A stretch of DNA of 64,000 bases, taken from NCBI GenBank assembly GCA_946894095.1, contig OX335653.1, positions 12,901,001-12,965,000 of the forward strand, given 5' to 3'. Positions 45,316 to 57,063 of the stretch are shown here, one piece after another (positions within the stretch are counted from its first letter, which is position 1; each line of letters opens with the position of its first letter). The stretch is from Incurvaria masculella. Lineage: Eukaryota > Arthropoda > Insecta > Lepidoptera > Incurvariidae. A model generated the notes under the pieces. The model made no database searches. It worked only from the letters and a program-made list of their open reading frames with translations, and was not told the DNA's origin. Made by a program: the position numbers and the translations under genes.

Positions 45316-46295
45316 ATTTAACGCCAAAATTGTCCCTTGCTTCGCAATCATCCGTAATATCTTCAACGTCGCCCGCCATCGCTTCGTCGACCCTCCGCCC
45401 GGAAGTCAACTATGACAACCCCCTCATTTCATATTCAGACCACGCAACAAATAAAAGCGATGCAACTGCCTATTATCCACGTCCAAATGACTATTACGGA
45501 ACACGAGCGCGCCGCTTGAGAGTCGGCAGCGAGCTTAATGAAAATATAGATCCAACCTCGAAAGATTCTGAGAACTCCAAATCGAATAATTTGAATTCAC
45601 GAAGGAGAATATTTAAGAAGACAGCGGAAATTGAGCGGGGGGAGAACTCGACAGCAAGGCTTGAACTTTCCCAGTCACGATCCACAGTAAACAATAATAA
45701 CCACGGACATGACGAAAATTGTGATTCAGGAAAGAATAATCACAGTAATGTTGATGATGACGTACACAAAGTAAATTTGCCAAAACGACTGCTTCGATCA
45801 AGCACAGATAATAACTCCCAAATTTACTTCGGTGCACCGATCGACCTTCAATCTGATCATATTAGAACGGCTGAATCAGTAAATACAAAAGATTTGGAGG
45901 TAACGAAGGTTCGTCAAGACCATTTATCTCAAGAGTCGAGAGTTCGAGAACCCAGCGATGAATATCAAAATATTTTTAAGCATCGAAAAAAAAGTCATGT
46001 ATTCTCAAACTATGGCATTTCCAGGTCAAGGATACATAATTCTTTTTATGATGAAAACTATAGATACATTTACGGGCCACCCATGATTACCCGCAAAAGC
46101 AGATACAACTCCCTGAACCATTTGCCTGTAGACCCAGTATTGGCAGTTTTGTTGTCAAATTACGGCTACTATCTGCCCGGCTACAATGGAAGAAATGTTA
46201 ACTATACAAATCTGTATGGATATTTGGCATCTAATAATATACACAATAACAAGCCTTTCGGATCTTATAAGTTTTTTTCTGATAAAGGTTTTTGA
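45316..46295 (+). CDS. Gene candidate, last exon: Asn/Ser/Tyr-rich protein end
   Basis: After a strong acceptor (TTTGTGTTTCAG|AT at 45315) two bases complete an Asp codon and 325 codons stay open to TGA at 46293-46295. This is by far the longest non-transposon frame in the window. The first third is rich in Ser, Thr and Asn; the middle is charged with basic pairs (RRRIFKK, RLLR, HRKKS); the last 60 residues are Tyr/Asn-rich (VDPVLAVLLSNYGYYLPGY and LYGYLASNNIHNNKPFG). No cysteine-rich or catalytic domain is seen. A frame also begins at ATG 45279 with a short hydrophobic run (MPVFLLIYICV), which would allow a separate secreted protein; but that run is the pyrimidine tract of the acceptor, so I prefer splicing from exon 3. 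Function unknown. Confidence 0.62.
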
Positions 46296-46720
46296 TTGCA
46301 CTGTTTAGATAACTTAACATTTCTGCTTTGATGAAACGTATATTGTTACCTACCTTAGAAAAAGTATTTACCTCTTTAGCACGATTATACAACACGATCT
46401 TATTTTTAGAATATTACTACATTAAGTTTCTGATAAAGGTTTTTGATTGCACTGTTTAGATAACCTCACATTTCTGCATTAATGAAAGTTATACTGTTTC
46501 CTACCTTAGAAAAAAGTAATTTCTTCTTGTGCACGAGGATACAGAACGACCTAATTTTTTAAACACGATTATCTAATGTTTCTGCACTGTTAAGATAACC
46601 TAACATTAATGCATTGATGAAACGTATATTGTTTCTTACCTTAGAAAAAGTATATGCTTCTTAGGCACGAGGATACAAAGCGATCTAATTTTTAATACAC
46701 GATTATCTTAAGTCCAACAG
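46275..46720 (+). repeat. Three tandem ~150-bp units starting in the coding end
   Basis: Unit 1 starts at about 46278 (TTCTGATAAAGGTTTTTGAT), so it includes the last codons and the stop of the gene. Unit 2 starts at about 46429 with the same string. Unit 3 (from about 46578) lacks that start but keeps GCACTGTTAAGATAACCTAAC, GATGAAACGTATATTGTT and CCTTAGAAAAAGTA. The units differ by point changes and small indels. Confidence 0.8.
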
Positions 46721-49299
46721 GAGATAGGTCCCCGAGAAATGGCCATCAGTTACCGGCTACTGGAGCCAAGATAGTGAGGGAAGAAATGGGGATGAGTTAG
46801 GGAGATGATGGCAAGGTTCAGAATATTTCACTTTTATCTAGACGCTTCTATCCCGGCGGAGATAAGCTTTCAACTTTTTACTTACGAGTATACTTCTAGA
46901 ATTTTGTAACTATGTTTGCTTATTTATTTATTGTGATAATTAGTTTTATCTTGAACAACCAATATTTTTTACATGTTACTTCTGAACTATTTAATTCAAA
47001 CACAATTTCTACACATTAATTTAATTATTTTTAACAGTTTAATTACTTATTTAATTAGATGTAATATTTACATCTTGGGATAAATTTTCACATTTATAAA
47101 CAAAAAATTAATTAATATCCTAAAAAAATCTTACTCCTATGCACTTCAGAACCATAGGAATTAACAAAAAATTATGGTCTTTATTTAATTTTTATTAATT
47201 CATGTTTAATTCGTTTTCTAATTCGTTTCAATTTTATTTCATTGAATTATGCAAGATTTAAGTGATAACTATCTTTTGTTCATTTAAATGTTACCTTATT
47301 GAATATTTAAATCTTCAAAGAAGATATACTGTGTTGTCTTTCTCATACGTCTAAGTATACATCTATTAACTTAGTGTGTACTTTCCGTCATAGGCAACAA
47401 AGCCCAAATGTTTTGAGAAGCTTTACCCCTTTTTGTCACGCTGATCCTTACAAAGGATTTTTTAATATCAGATTCTCCTTGAAATTCCTGTGAAGCAAAT
47501 TATTTCTTTCTTTGTGTAAAAATATCGTTGATGTTATCGTACGACCCACAACATTGGGAATGTTCCGTGTTCCGACCCATATCCGTTTTATTGAATTAAA
47601 ATAAGCTTACGTTCAGACTATTTGAAAGGAAACAATTTGGCACACATGTCTTAGTTGAAAAGGGTAATTATTATTATTGAATAAAAATTTAAAAAAAGAT
47701 GTAATTTGTTGTCCGTTGCATATTTTATTGTGTCGAAAACATTTTAATCTTCAAAGGTTTCAAATGTTTTTTCTTAATATTTCAATACATAAAATTGTAT
47801 CTAGTCTTCCATAATCACGAAACCAAAACTTAAAACCAATATAGATATATTTATTTATTTAATATTGCATTGAACAATTATTATACATTTATAAAAAAAC
47901 TAATTGAAAGATATTCTTCTACAATTATATTATTCTTAATTTCCTAAAAGCTGAGCACATTTTTTCGGAGAACTCAATATTCCGAATCACAATATAAAAT
48001 ATCTATTTTAAAAGTATTTTATGAGAAACTTCAGCAGTACTGCCTTGCCAGCTACGACAAATAATTTAATGTTTAAAAATAAATCATTAAAACCTTCTGA
48101 ATTAAAATTATGGTTTGGAAATACATTTTCCTGAACGAAACATCAGATTATATTCTTCCCTCACATAATAGGTTCCCGACAATGCACGTGGGCTTTCCAA
48201 ATTATAAGGGAGCTGTATAAAACATGTCCGGCCAGGTGCATCGTCACACATGTTCGGACGATCCCAGGTTCATTTTCTCTAATTTACCAACCCTTTAAAT
48301 AAAGGATCTAGAGGATCTCTTGGTTCTTATTTTGGTATTTCTCAATACTGAACAAGTACATTCTCAGCCTGCTTCGCGTGGAGTGATGGTAAAGGTTAAG
48401 GATTGGCAGCTCCTAGGAGCATTCCCTTTTGAAAAGGCGATAGAACCACGTAGGTAGAAAGGATTTCTGAATATATTTTAATTTTTTTCTTTAATACATA
48501 ATTATGTATTTATCAACAATATTCTTTGTCATTTTGTTTGTAGTGTAAAACAGTAGGGGTCAGAACAAAGTAACACTTCCGTTTGAAGGAAAACATATTT
48601 AAAAATACATTTAAAAATTTAGAAAACATCTTCCTCTGATTATTCATCCAGTGGTTTACTACTTAAACACTTCGAATCGGGATATTTGATTGAAAAACAC
48701 TATTTATAGGCTTAATATCTATCTACCACTGAATATAGTACTCCTTTCACAACCATCTCGTAAAATGGGTCATTTAAATGGTACAATGTTACTGTTCTAT
48801 CAAAAGCATAGTTTTGAAAAGAAATTATTTGAAATATTTGTGAAAATACCTGTATATGATCAATACTTGGCAACTGAATTGAAAACGGCTGACTTATATA
48901 TTAGATAATCTTTTGGCATTTTAGGATAGGCTCTGAGGATTTTCAACAAGGAAGTAACAACACATTTCGTAATACACTTTGATAAAAGTCCTTAAAAAAT
49001 ATCATAATTCGTCAAGTTGGGACAAAATGCAAAAGCAATTAGACAAGCCAGATGTGTCTCTAAGGGAATTGTTAATTTCATTTCGCTAAAAGCTAGAATT
49101 AAATGCATTAAAACGATCCATTATGAAGCAGGCAGGCATCAGAATCTGCTAACTAAGTTTAATCTAAAGTGCCCGTATCACACGTAGAGATGTTGAAAAT
49201 AACTTCATTATTGTCAATTTGCGGATGAAATAAGATTATGAAAATCGGAAGTCTTAAGTTTTATAATGATGTTCATTCTTGAACTAATCATTACCATTT
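46721..49299. other. AT-rich intergenic, nothing recognised
   Basis: A long AT-rich tract. The frame 48690-48908 has no motif. The GC-richer pieces at 46720-46830 and 48180-48440 were not assigned. Confidence 0.4.
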
Positions 49300-49600
49300 T
49301 GTTGGCCTCGCCTTGCGATTCGATAAGCCAGTTGAAGCACCTCTGAGCACGGTTAGGTTCTGGATGGATGACCATTTTCAATTGGTGAGGCTGGCCGTGC
49401 TTCGAATTCCACGTAAAACTGTAGGTCCCCTTCATTACTTACCATCGAATTGATTGTTGAAACAGCAATAAAAGATTGTCCGTGTTTACCATTCAGTTCA
49501 ACGTATCCAGGAAGGTCATGGCATGGCATCTACATAGTTCCAAAATTGTGTGTCGGTCAGTTTGGCAGAGCCATCCATTTCCAGTTACATAAAAAAAACA
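49300..49600 (+). mobile_element. 5S-headed SINE, diverged copy with A-tail
   Basis: The head keeps AAGCCAGTTGAAGCACCTC and a box C-like GGATGGATGACC (about 49362-49373). The body has GGCTGGCCGTGCTTCG, CACGTAAAACTGTAGGTCCCC and GGAAGGTCATGGCATGGCA, and ends CCATCCATTTCCAGTTACAT followed by eight A. Confidence 0.72.
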
Positions 49601-50637
49601 TTGGAAGTCATAAAGTGTGTTTGTTAAAAATATAATTGTACTGAGAATCTCTAAAGTAAGCCTGAAAAGTATTTACGATCGTAGAGATTCGTTATTATGG
49701 TTTTCGAAAATCTTTCATAAATATATTATTGTAGCCATATTCCAGTTTTTAGACTCGATTCATGGCCCCTACCGTGTTAAATAATTTCACCAGGTGAACA
49801 GACAAGTGAGTGATAATATCTGATATTTAGTTGTATATCGTTCGACGCTCAGTGGTAAATTTCAGTTCACTTGGCCGGAATAACACTATAACAGTTTGAA
49901 TGGTACAAAACGCAACTAAAATTTATATTTAATCAATCACTTGCTTTATCACCCGGCTAGTTAATTTACATTGGTAACCACCAAGCATGATATAAAATTC
50001 AACATTATGTTCCTTTAACACAAAATGAGAACATTGGAAAATTCGCCTCGTACAAACCAGTGCTAGCTCGCTAAATGCAGATAGTAAATTGCTGGTGACT
50101 GGGTGTGGCTTCAGACTGCAAACATCTGAACTTGTCAGTTTCAGCTGATAGAAGAAAGAAGACTGGCATAGGGACAGCTGGCGGTCCTAATTAGGGTTCT
50201 GTAATTTACGTTAGTAAGAAAATATATTATTCTTTTAATTAAATCCATATTTTGTGCTAGCATTGCTAATTTTGTACAATTTAAGTGTAGTTATAGTTTA
50301 TTTTCAAAATCTAGACTAAAGTGAGCCTCTTGCCATGATATTGACAAATAATGAACTTTTTATGCTTTCATGCTATTGTATTTACTTTCAAATGTTTTGA
50401 CGATTCCAAGTGTTCCCTGTGTCCCAAAGGAGGATTCATAAATACAAATACAAATACAAATACATATACCTACTAATATTAAGAAAGCGAAATCACCTCT
50501 GTTCGTCTGTTGCATTTTAACGCCTAACATGAAAAATGATTTTTGCTTGAAATTGGTTGCTAAATATACATTTACAGTTTCAGGTTTCAGTTTCTTCATA
50601 TTCTCCATTAGATGTATATTGCACACCCGGATTCGTC
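49601..50637. other. Intergenic; (AAATAC)n microsatellite
   Basis: ATACAAATACAAATACAAATA lies at about 50443-50465. Otherwise nothing was recognised. Confidence 0.4.
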
Positions 50638-50867
50638 ATTTTTAGGGTTCCGTACCCGAAGGGTGAAAACTGAACCTTATTACTAGCAGCTGAAATTTTC
50701 ACAGGGTGTGTATTTATTTTGCCACTATAACAACAAATAGATAAAATTTTAAAATAATAAAAATTAAAGGGGACATCCATACAAAACACCTGATTTTTGT
50801 GGTTAATCTTGTGCTATGGTACGGAACCCTTCGTGGGCGAGTCCGACTCGCACTTGGCCGGTTTTTT
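50638..50867 (-). repeat. GGGTTCCG-family repeat lacking its GTCC core
   Basis: Both ends are present (TTTAGGGTTCCGTACCC and GTCCGACTCGCACTTGGCCG) but after CTTATTACTA the sequence jumps straight to GCAGCTGAAATTTTCACAG. The whole (GTCC)n and CTGTCACAGGGCTG part is deleted. Confidence 0.78.
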
Positions 50868-50945
50868 CCCGTTGGTTTGATTACTTCTGACGAAGAAGAG
50901 CCGACAAGAAACTTTGCCAGGTTTGCCATTGCATTATTATTATAT
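50868..50945 (+). repeat. Stub of the GAAGAAGAACTGG repeat family
   Basis: CTGACGAAGAAGAGCCGACA followed by AGAAACTTTGCCAGG matches the core of the repeat at 3000-3536 and 57752-58266. Confidence 0.45.
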
Positions 50946-51418
50946 TTCATTTAATACTTACAAACTAGTTTCCAGGTTTGACAAACTTAATGTTTCTAAA
51001 TTTTCATTTCCAAACTTATAGTGTCCGGCTGCCCGATGCCGATCAGGGCCAACATGTTCCCAAATGGGTTTCTAAAGTATATTTGCAGCATATTGTTTCA
51101 AACGCATTAACTTTTATAAGCAGCCCATGAATTACAGTGCGCTACTCCATTCTATAGTTGAAACTAAATCGAGCGAACGTGAAACATTTAAATGTGAAAC
51201 GAAAAGCTGCCGCGAAACGACTTCCGCGCGATAAACTGCCACTTCCGGTCGATACACTGGCGAGGATGTCTGCTGGAAGTTCGGGCTTGGTTCGGGCCGA
51301 CACTTTCAGTAACTCGTCCCAACATAAAATAAATAATGAGTCCCTTATGAGTGGACCTTAGGCCACATGGTTTTATTATCAGGGTTTCGCTATTTATTTG
51401 AACTTGAAAGGGATATGA
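50946..51418. other. Spacer
   Basis: Frame 51158-51361 is basic and without motif; nothing else recognised. Confidence 0.35.
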
Positions 51419-51719
51419 TTTTTAGGGTTCCGTACCCAAAAGGTGCCAACGGAACCCTATTACTAAGCCTCCGCTGTCCGTCCGTCCGTCCGTCCGTCCG
51501 TCTGTCACAGGGCTGTATCTCATGAACCGTAATAGGAAGGCAGCTGAAATTTTCTCAGAGTCTGTATTTATTTTGCCGCTAAACAACAAATGGGTAAAAT
51601 TATTATTAAATAATAATAATTAATATATATTAATTAAAACGTGATTTTTCGTGTTAAATGTTGTACTATGGTACGGAACCCTTCGTGTGCGAGTCCGACT
51701 CGCACTTAGCCGGCCTTTT
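51419..51719 (-). repeat. GGGTTCCG-family repeat, near full length
   Basis: All family blocks are in order: TTTAGGGTTCCGTACCC, (GTCC)n at 51477-51501, CTGTCACAGGGCTGTATC, TTTATTTTGCCGCT, GTACGGAACCCTTCG, GAGTCCGACTCGCACTTAGC. Confidence 0.8.
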
Positions 51720-53777
51720 CTCTATGGCCAACACATATTCGTATATAAAGTGGCCATTTTCATCAATTACAGACTAACTTTCCGCGACGTCAAAAAGAAG
51801 TGAGTTTGGAGAGGAGTCGAGAAAATACCGTCTGTTTTTCGTCATACTGATACGCGGGAAAAGCCGCGGGGAAGAACTACAAAAAAAATATATAATAATC
51901 AAATTAAAAAAAAAGTTGAAATAAAAAAGTTCAGAGGCTGTAACTTTTTACTTCATGGATTTTGGATGCTCGGATACAATTCTTATCACTGCGCTCTCAA
52001 ATGACGATTCTAAAAATGTATGAAGAAAATCACAGTTTCCATCATTTACGACACGTGACATCGAAGAAATGTCAGCGAGTATGTATTTTTTTTTTAAGAA
52101 CGAAGAAATTATAAAATATTTATTATATCTAGGCATAGGAGGCATTTACATGGAGACAATATTCTCGTAAAACATGTTGATATGAAACCCTTGAAAAATG
52201 TCACCCATTTTTCTAGCAACTTCACATTGTAGCAACCTTGGAGCGGCTCCAACTAATCAGAGGTTTATTCAGTGGCTGGAACGCGGCGGCCACGCTTAAC
52301 GGCGGGTGGGCTCTTTCATGCACAGATTTGGCACCAGGCTTTGGAATGTGTGCCTTATGTCGACATTTTTGACCGAGCGAAGCTCCGTTTAAGCCCCGTT
52401 TAAGCTTGGGCAAAAATGCTGTCGTATGTCTGTCCGGCTGTCCGGTTGTTCTGCTTTAGAGGTCGTATTTCTCAAGCGATTCTCGTGAAAGTTAATGAAA
52501 GGATAGTTACAAGATTTAAATGTTAAATGACTTTTGTTTTATGAGAAGACCTAACGCGTTAGGTACTTAATACAGTGAGTGAAATACAAGAAAAATAAAA
52601 AGATTTTGTTTTAAGGTGCGCGGTGAACATTAATATAGCTTTAAGCTATGCAAAGACGGGCTCGCAAGGTCCACCACTCAGAGAGCCTTAATTGTCGTTG
52701 AAAAAGTAAAAGAATATGCGTATACGAAGCGAGGCTACGACTACGTTTTCTCTCTACAGTGTAAATATGTACATAGGTATTGGAGGCTTAGTCATGTTTT
52801 TGAAGTGAAGATACGAAGTGACATGAAAAATTAAATTTAGCTGACTTTTCTGTAGTATTTTCGAGTACTTCGTTTTCATTGTTCCTTAAGGTTTGTATAA
52901 AATATTTACAAATTATATTTACAAACCATCCTCGTTGATCGCTCTTCCTATTAGTTAAACTGTATCAAAAATTTGTTGCGTGGTTTAGAAGAAGTAAACG
53001 CCGCCGCAGCCTCCCCCCCCCCCCTTCAGTCCCCGCCCTACCGTCGCCGCGCCGGGGCGCGCGTAGTATTCCGGTTTGTATGACAGGCACATCTTAACGT
53101 AAGCGGAAATGAATTTTATTTAGTATTTCATGTGTCCTGGGTAATTAAATGTACGTGTTCTAAGTTTCATCTAATTCGGATGATTGGTTTAAGAGTTATG
53201 GAGGAAATATTTCTAAAAATCGTCAATTTAGTTTATGTATTATACATGAAGTCTTCAAACGCAATATCTTAGAAAACAAAGCAACTTACTTCATGAACAC
53301 TGATTTATTACATTACAGATTTATTATTATTATAGATTACGCACCGAAAATATAATTAAAATATAATTAATAATATAACATATCCGTTTCATCATTTCTC
53401 CTTTTGTTCCCACATGAACATCCTGCTAGACGACATTTCGTACGGATCCCGTTGTCAGGCTCTGCGTACTCGAGCACATTTATCAGGGCGCGCTTTACTG
53501 CTACACATTTGCGAATTTTTAAAGACAAAGTTGCGAGCCGCGCTCAAAGTTACACGCTTTATTGCAGTTATTTTCACCTACAAATTCAGGGTTTCATTTT
53601 ATTCAAGCACTTTCTTTAACTTGTTATACATTGATTGTTAGTTTTTTTTTTGTTGGATTAGCGATGCCATCATAATTGTATTTGATAAGATGGCGAAAGT
53701 TCACTTCTTTAATTGTCGAAGACCTTAGGTTCTAAACGCGAAATATGCACCTCTTTATTTTTATACCGATAATGTCC
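51720..53777. other. Intergenic with repeat stub and GC-rich poly-C patch
   Basis: At 52370-52450 GACCGAGCGAAGCTCCG and GTATGTCTGTCCGGCTGTCC are a repeat pattern I recall from moths. At 53013-53024 there is a run of 12 C inside a GC-rich patch (52990-53070). Frames near 53404-53641 show no motifs. Confidence 0.35.
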
Positions 53778-53981
53778 ATCGCACTAAATGAAAAGGCAGT
53801 CGAAGCGGCAATGAAAATTGTCTGTGTTTTCCACCCAGTTTAGTGTAGCCGTGCTCATAAAGGGAAGGTCCTGGCATGGCACCTAATTCCTTCGAGAATG
53901 TGGTGTATTGGGCTAATATCAAAACAGTAGTTGTGTGGTAGGTATTAGCCATTCCTGTCATGTTGCATAAAAAGAAAAAAA
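53778..53981 (+). repeat. SINE 3' body, first of a direct pair
   Basis: It carries CAGTCGAAGCGGCAATGAAA, GTGTTTTCCACCCAGTTTAG, AAGGGAAGGTCCTGGCATGG, GTGTATTGGGCTAATATC and an A-rich end at 53967-53981. Confidence 0.68.
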
Positions 53982-54150
53982 ACTCAATGGTTCGGGACCA
54001 ATGTAAAAATGGCGGTACATTTTCCGACTTAGTTCGCATTCGTACTATCGCATTGGTCGTAGTGGCAATGAGCAGCCGTGCTTATACGGTGTGAAGATTA
54101 GAGAAGGTTTTAACTAGCCATCCATATCCAGTTCCATAAAACATTGCTTC
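53982..54150 (+). repeat. SINE body, second of a direct pair, deleted inside
   Basis: It begins TCAATGGTTCGGGACCAATG and ends ACTAGCCATCCATATCCAGTT. The middle is reduced (the GGTCCTGGCATGG part is missing). It abuts the A-rich end of the previous copy. Confidence 0.55.
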
Positions 54151-54839
54151 ACTACTTGGCTACTAACCCAAGACTATACAGAAGATTTTTGCTTCTATGC
54201 CATCATCGGTAAAACTAGAAGAAATGATTATAATAAGCTGTTTAAATTCACTAGAAAACATTTCATAATAAAGTTAAAAAAGGTGACGTGATATACCCGG
54301 TAGGGACGCAGATCTTTTCGCTACATTACTACTAGAAACACTTCAAAGTCGGACGGAATAACATTTCACTAACACCAGTCGTCAAGTTAAACACTATATT
54401 ACGCTTAAAGCGCTAGACGACTATTTTTAATTAAATGACCGCACACTGTTGCAGAGCGGTTTGTTTGCATTTTGCTTCCAATGCATCGTACTGCAATACG
54501 GCCGGAAGGTTGAAACGAATGCTTGTCTTCTTCTTCACGAAGCGAAGAAAGAGAAAGGTAATGGATAGTTTCGGCCGCAAAGTTTTATGGTTTGACGGCT
54601 CTGTTATAGCAAAAGTGTCACTCCGACAACTGTCCCGGAAATTTCCCGTGTAGCTCCCATCCGCCAATCGCGCGATAAGAAATATAGTTCCAAGAAATAA
54701 ATAGTCACGGGTGGGGCAACCGTTCTGGCTCCTGAGAACTGAATATTTTATCTTGTGGTTCCCAAATGTTGATTATTGTCGATCTTGTTTTGTCATTACT
54801 ATCATCTATTGGTATAAACAAAAAAATATTACCAGCGTA
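54151..54839. other. Intergenic, nothing recognised
   Basis: Overlapping frames at 54431-54667 on both strands lack motifs. Confidence 0.35.
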
Positions 54840-54955
54840 AGCCTGGTTTTCACCAAGTGCTGATTTATTTTAATCAACACTTGAAGGCACTTTATTACTA
54901 AAGCGCTGATTATCTTATACTGGTATCAATTTCGATATGGTAAGAAAGACGCTTT
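54840..54955 (+). repeat. Dispersed ~100-bp repeat, copy 1
   Basis: TTTTCACCAAGTGC, TTATTACTAAAG(C/T)GCT, ATTATCTT(A/G)TACTGGTAT and TAAGAAAG recur in the same order at 56009-56102. Family unknown. Confidence 0.5.
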
Positions 54956-55333
54956 AATGAGAGGATTAAGCTGATCAAGACTTGGTGGAAGAGACCCAAA
55001 GTTTGTTTCCACTGCAGTTTTGTGTCCAAAAGCGCCACGGACTCCCGGTAAGCCAGTTTGTCGATTCCCCGCTCCGACCGCAGCCGGGTGTTTCTCCAAA
55101 CAGCCATTGTTTGTAGTGGGAGAGGGGCGGCTGCAATAAGGCACGAGCTTTCGTAGGCTTTCATTATTCAGCGTACGTCGCGGAGCACTGCGGCGACGGG
55201 CGGTAGGTGGCGCTTCGCACAGTTGATCAGTAACCGCACGTAATGACTGGATCCTGTTTTCAGTTTCCGCATTTCTGAGAAACTTGAAATGTCTAACTAC
55301 ATTTGAATCGGTGGTTGACAATATACCAGTGAT
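54956..55333. other. GC-richer region, minus-strand frames
   Basis: Two overlapping minus-strand frames (55354-54926 and 55164-54910) cover this stretch. Neither has a recognisable domain. It could hold a piece of an exon, but I cannot support one. Confidence 0.25.
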
Positions 55334-55440
55334 GACTGAACTGCTCAGAGGCACGTGTACTAGTCTTGCACGTCAGAGATTAAAGGTTCAAATCCCCGCC
55401 TATTCATGCACCACTTTATTTATCTTTCTGAGATGGACAA
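55334..55440 (+). repeat. tRNA-like SINE head without body
   Basis: GCTCAGAGGCACGTGTACTA and a perfect B box GGTTCAAATCC at 55385-55395 match the tRNA-type SINE heads. The usual body does not follow; the copy is cut after the head's short spacer (TTCTGAGATGGAC). Confidence 0.6.
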
Positions 55441-55612
55441 GTGCATTTAATTATCCATCTCAGAAATGAATGTTTGAATGTGTTACGGATTCCATATTCA
55501 AGTATATATTTTTTAAAACAGTATATAAATTTGCAATTGATATCTACTGACTAGTGAGATATATAGAATCACTGAACCTGTAATGGTCAATAATTTCAGA
55601 GTGCCTTTCTTT

Positions 55613-55657
55613 TAATATGAAAACACCAACGACCTCTTCGTTGGTGTTTTCATATTA
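55613..55657. repeat. Perfect 20-bp stem, 5-nt loop hairpin
   Basis: TAATATGAAAACACCAACGA (55613-55632), loop CCTCT, then its exact reverse complement to 55657. Confidence 0.85.
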
Positions 55658-56734
55658 CCAAGAAACTTTGCAGGAAGGACTTGTACAATTGCTTAAACAG
55701 TGTTTCTTAATCTAGGGTCCTTGTGTATTGGTAGTCCATGTTTAAATATGATGACAATAAATACTGCCGTGATTGATATGAAAAAAAATAACTTATTGTT
55801 GAAAAGATGTTTTTTTAATGCTTTGTTTTCTTTCCTTTAAAATAAGTTCGGAAGAAGTCCGTCATATCTTTAGAATCTTTAATAAATACTGGTTTATAAG
55901 TCAGCAGTGTTTATAAGTATATGCGCAACGAGTAGTAAGAGTATTATATCTTCTTCGAAAATTTCTGAATCGATTTTAACATTTCACTCAAAGATCATAT
56001 ATTTACATAGCTTGATTTTCACCAAGTGCAGAAGGGCCTTTGTTACTAAAGTGCTAATTATCTTGTACTGGTATTGATTGCAAGATGCTAAGAAAGGCCC
56101 CGTAGTCAAAAGTTATATCCCATTAGGCTAAACAGCACATGGTTAAAGATACTTTTAATATCCTATTTCACTTAATTCTAAATTTGATAGCTCGTTTAAT
56201 TCTGTTTGATCTGTATCGTGGGTTCGGCTAGTATAACGAAAATGAAATTTAGAAATGTAATTAATTGCTTTTATGAGTGAAAAACGTTCTATCTTACCTC
56301 TGCATTTTTCGCCACGAAATGACTGGGCTACGACTGTGGGTATTGCACTGCTTCAGCGAAATAGGTCAATATTGGAAACGCATCCAGCATACCTGTGCTT
56401 CGGGGATCCAAGTTTCGGCAAAGTTCGTCCTCTAGCTAAAGTTTCTGAAACAACTATTTTCAGAAGTTTCGCAGTAAGACAAACTGTTCAAGTTAAATGT
56501 ATTGCGTTGGAGAACGTTTGTTGCTGATCACTTCTGTTGTACAAATACGAAGAGAAGCGAATTATATTCCTGATTACTATGCAAAGCTAGTGAGTATACA
56601 ATTCACTTGAGGGGAAGTATGTAGTGAATTAAGAAAATATAGCTGTTAGAACCAATTTTTTTTAATGTGACTCTTTTGTTTTTTTTTACGGATGCAGATT
56701 CACCAGAAATACAGAAAGTTTTCCCTCGTGGTTC
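55658..56734. other. Intergenic; second copy of a dispersed repeat
   Basis: 56009-56102 matches 54840-54955. The frame 56273-56527 (84 codons from ATG) looks moderately coding-like but has no domain or clear splice sites. Confidence 0.35.
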
Positions 56735-56975
56735 GGTTTCTATGTACAATTTTAGGTCACGATTTCTTTACTGAGTGATGTTCTATCGCGTTTGCTAACC
56801 GATGGTTAAACGGTATTTAAAATTGTCTGTATTTTCCAGCTCAATACTGTGTAGTCCATCTAGTTCAATAATGGCAATATTAGAAAGGTCCTGGCATGGC
56901 ACCTAGTTCCCATGAGGTGAGTTGGGCTAATATCATGTCAACCGATGTGGTATCAGCTAACAATGACCATGAATA
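56735..56975 (+). repeat. SINE body fragment, diverged
   Basis: It has CGTGGTTCGGTTTC, AATTGTCTGTATTTTCCA, AGAAAGGTCCTGGCATGGCA, CCTAGTTCCCATGAGG and GTTGGGCTAATATCATG; no head or A-tail is clear. Confidence 0.6.
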
Positions 56976-57063
56976 TTATTGTTATTATATATGTATTTAC
57001 TAACCTACCTAAACTTCTACAATGAATGTTCTAAATGCTGACAATCAACAAATTTTTTTTTAG

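Noticed and set aside
45279..46295. A single-exon secreted protein starting at ATG 45279
   Set aside because: The hydrophobic start coincides with the pyrimidine tract of a strong splice acceptor whose phase fits exon 3, so splicing explains it better. I keep it only as an alternative.
54926..55354. Minus-strand protein of 142 residues
   Set aside because: Two overlapping frames compete, neither has a domain, and no splice or promoter context supports either.
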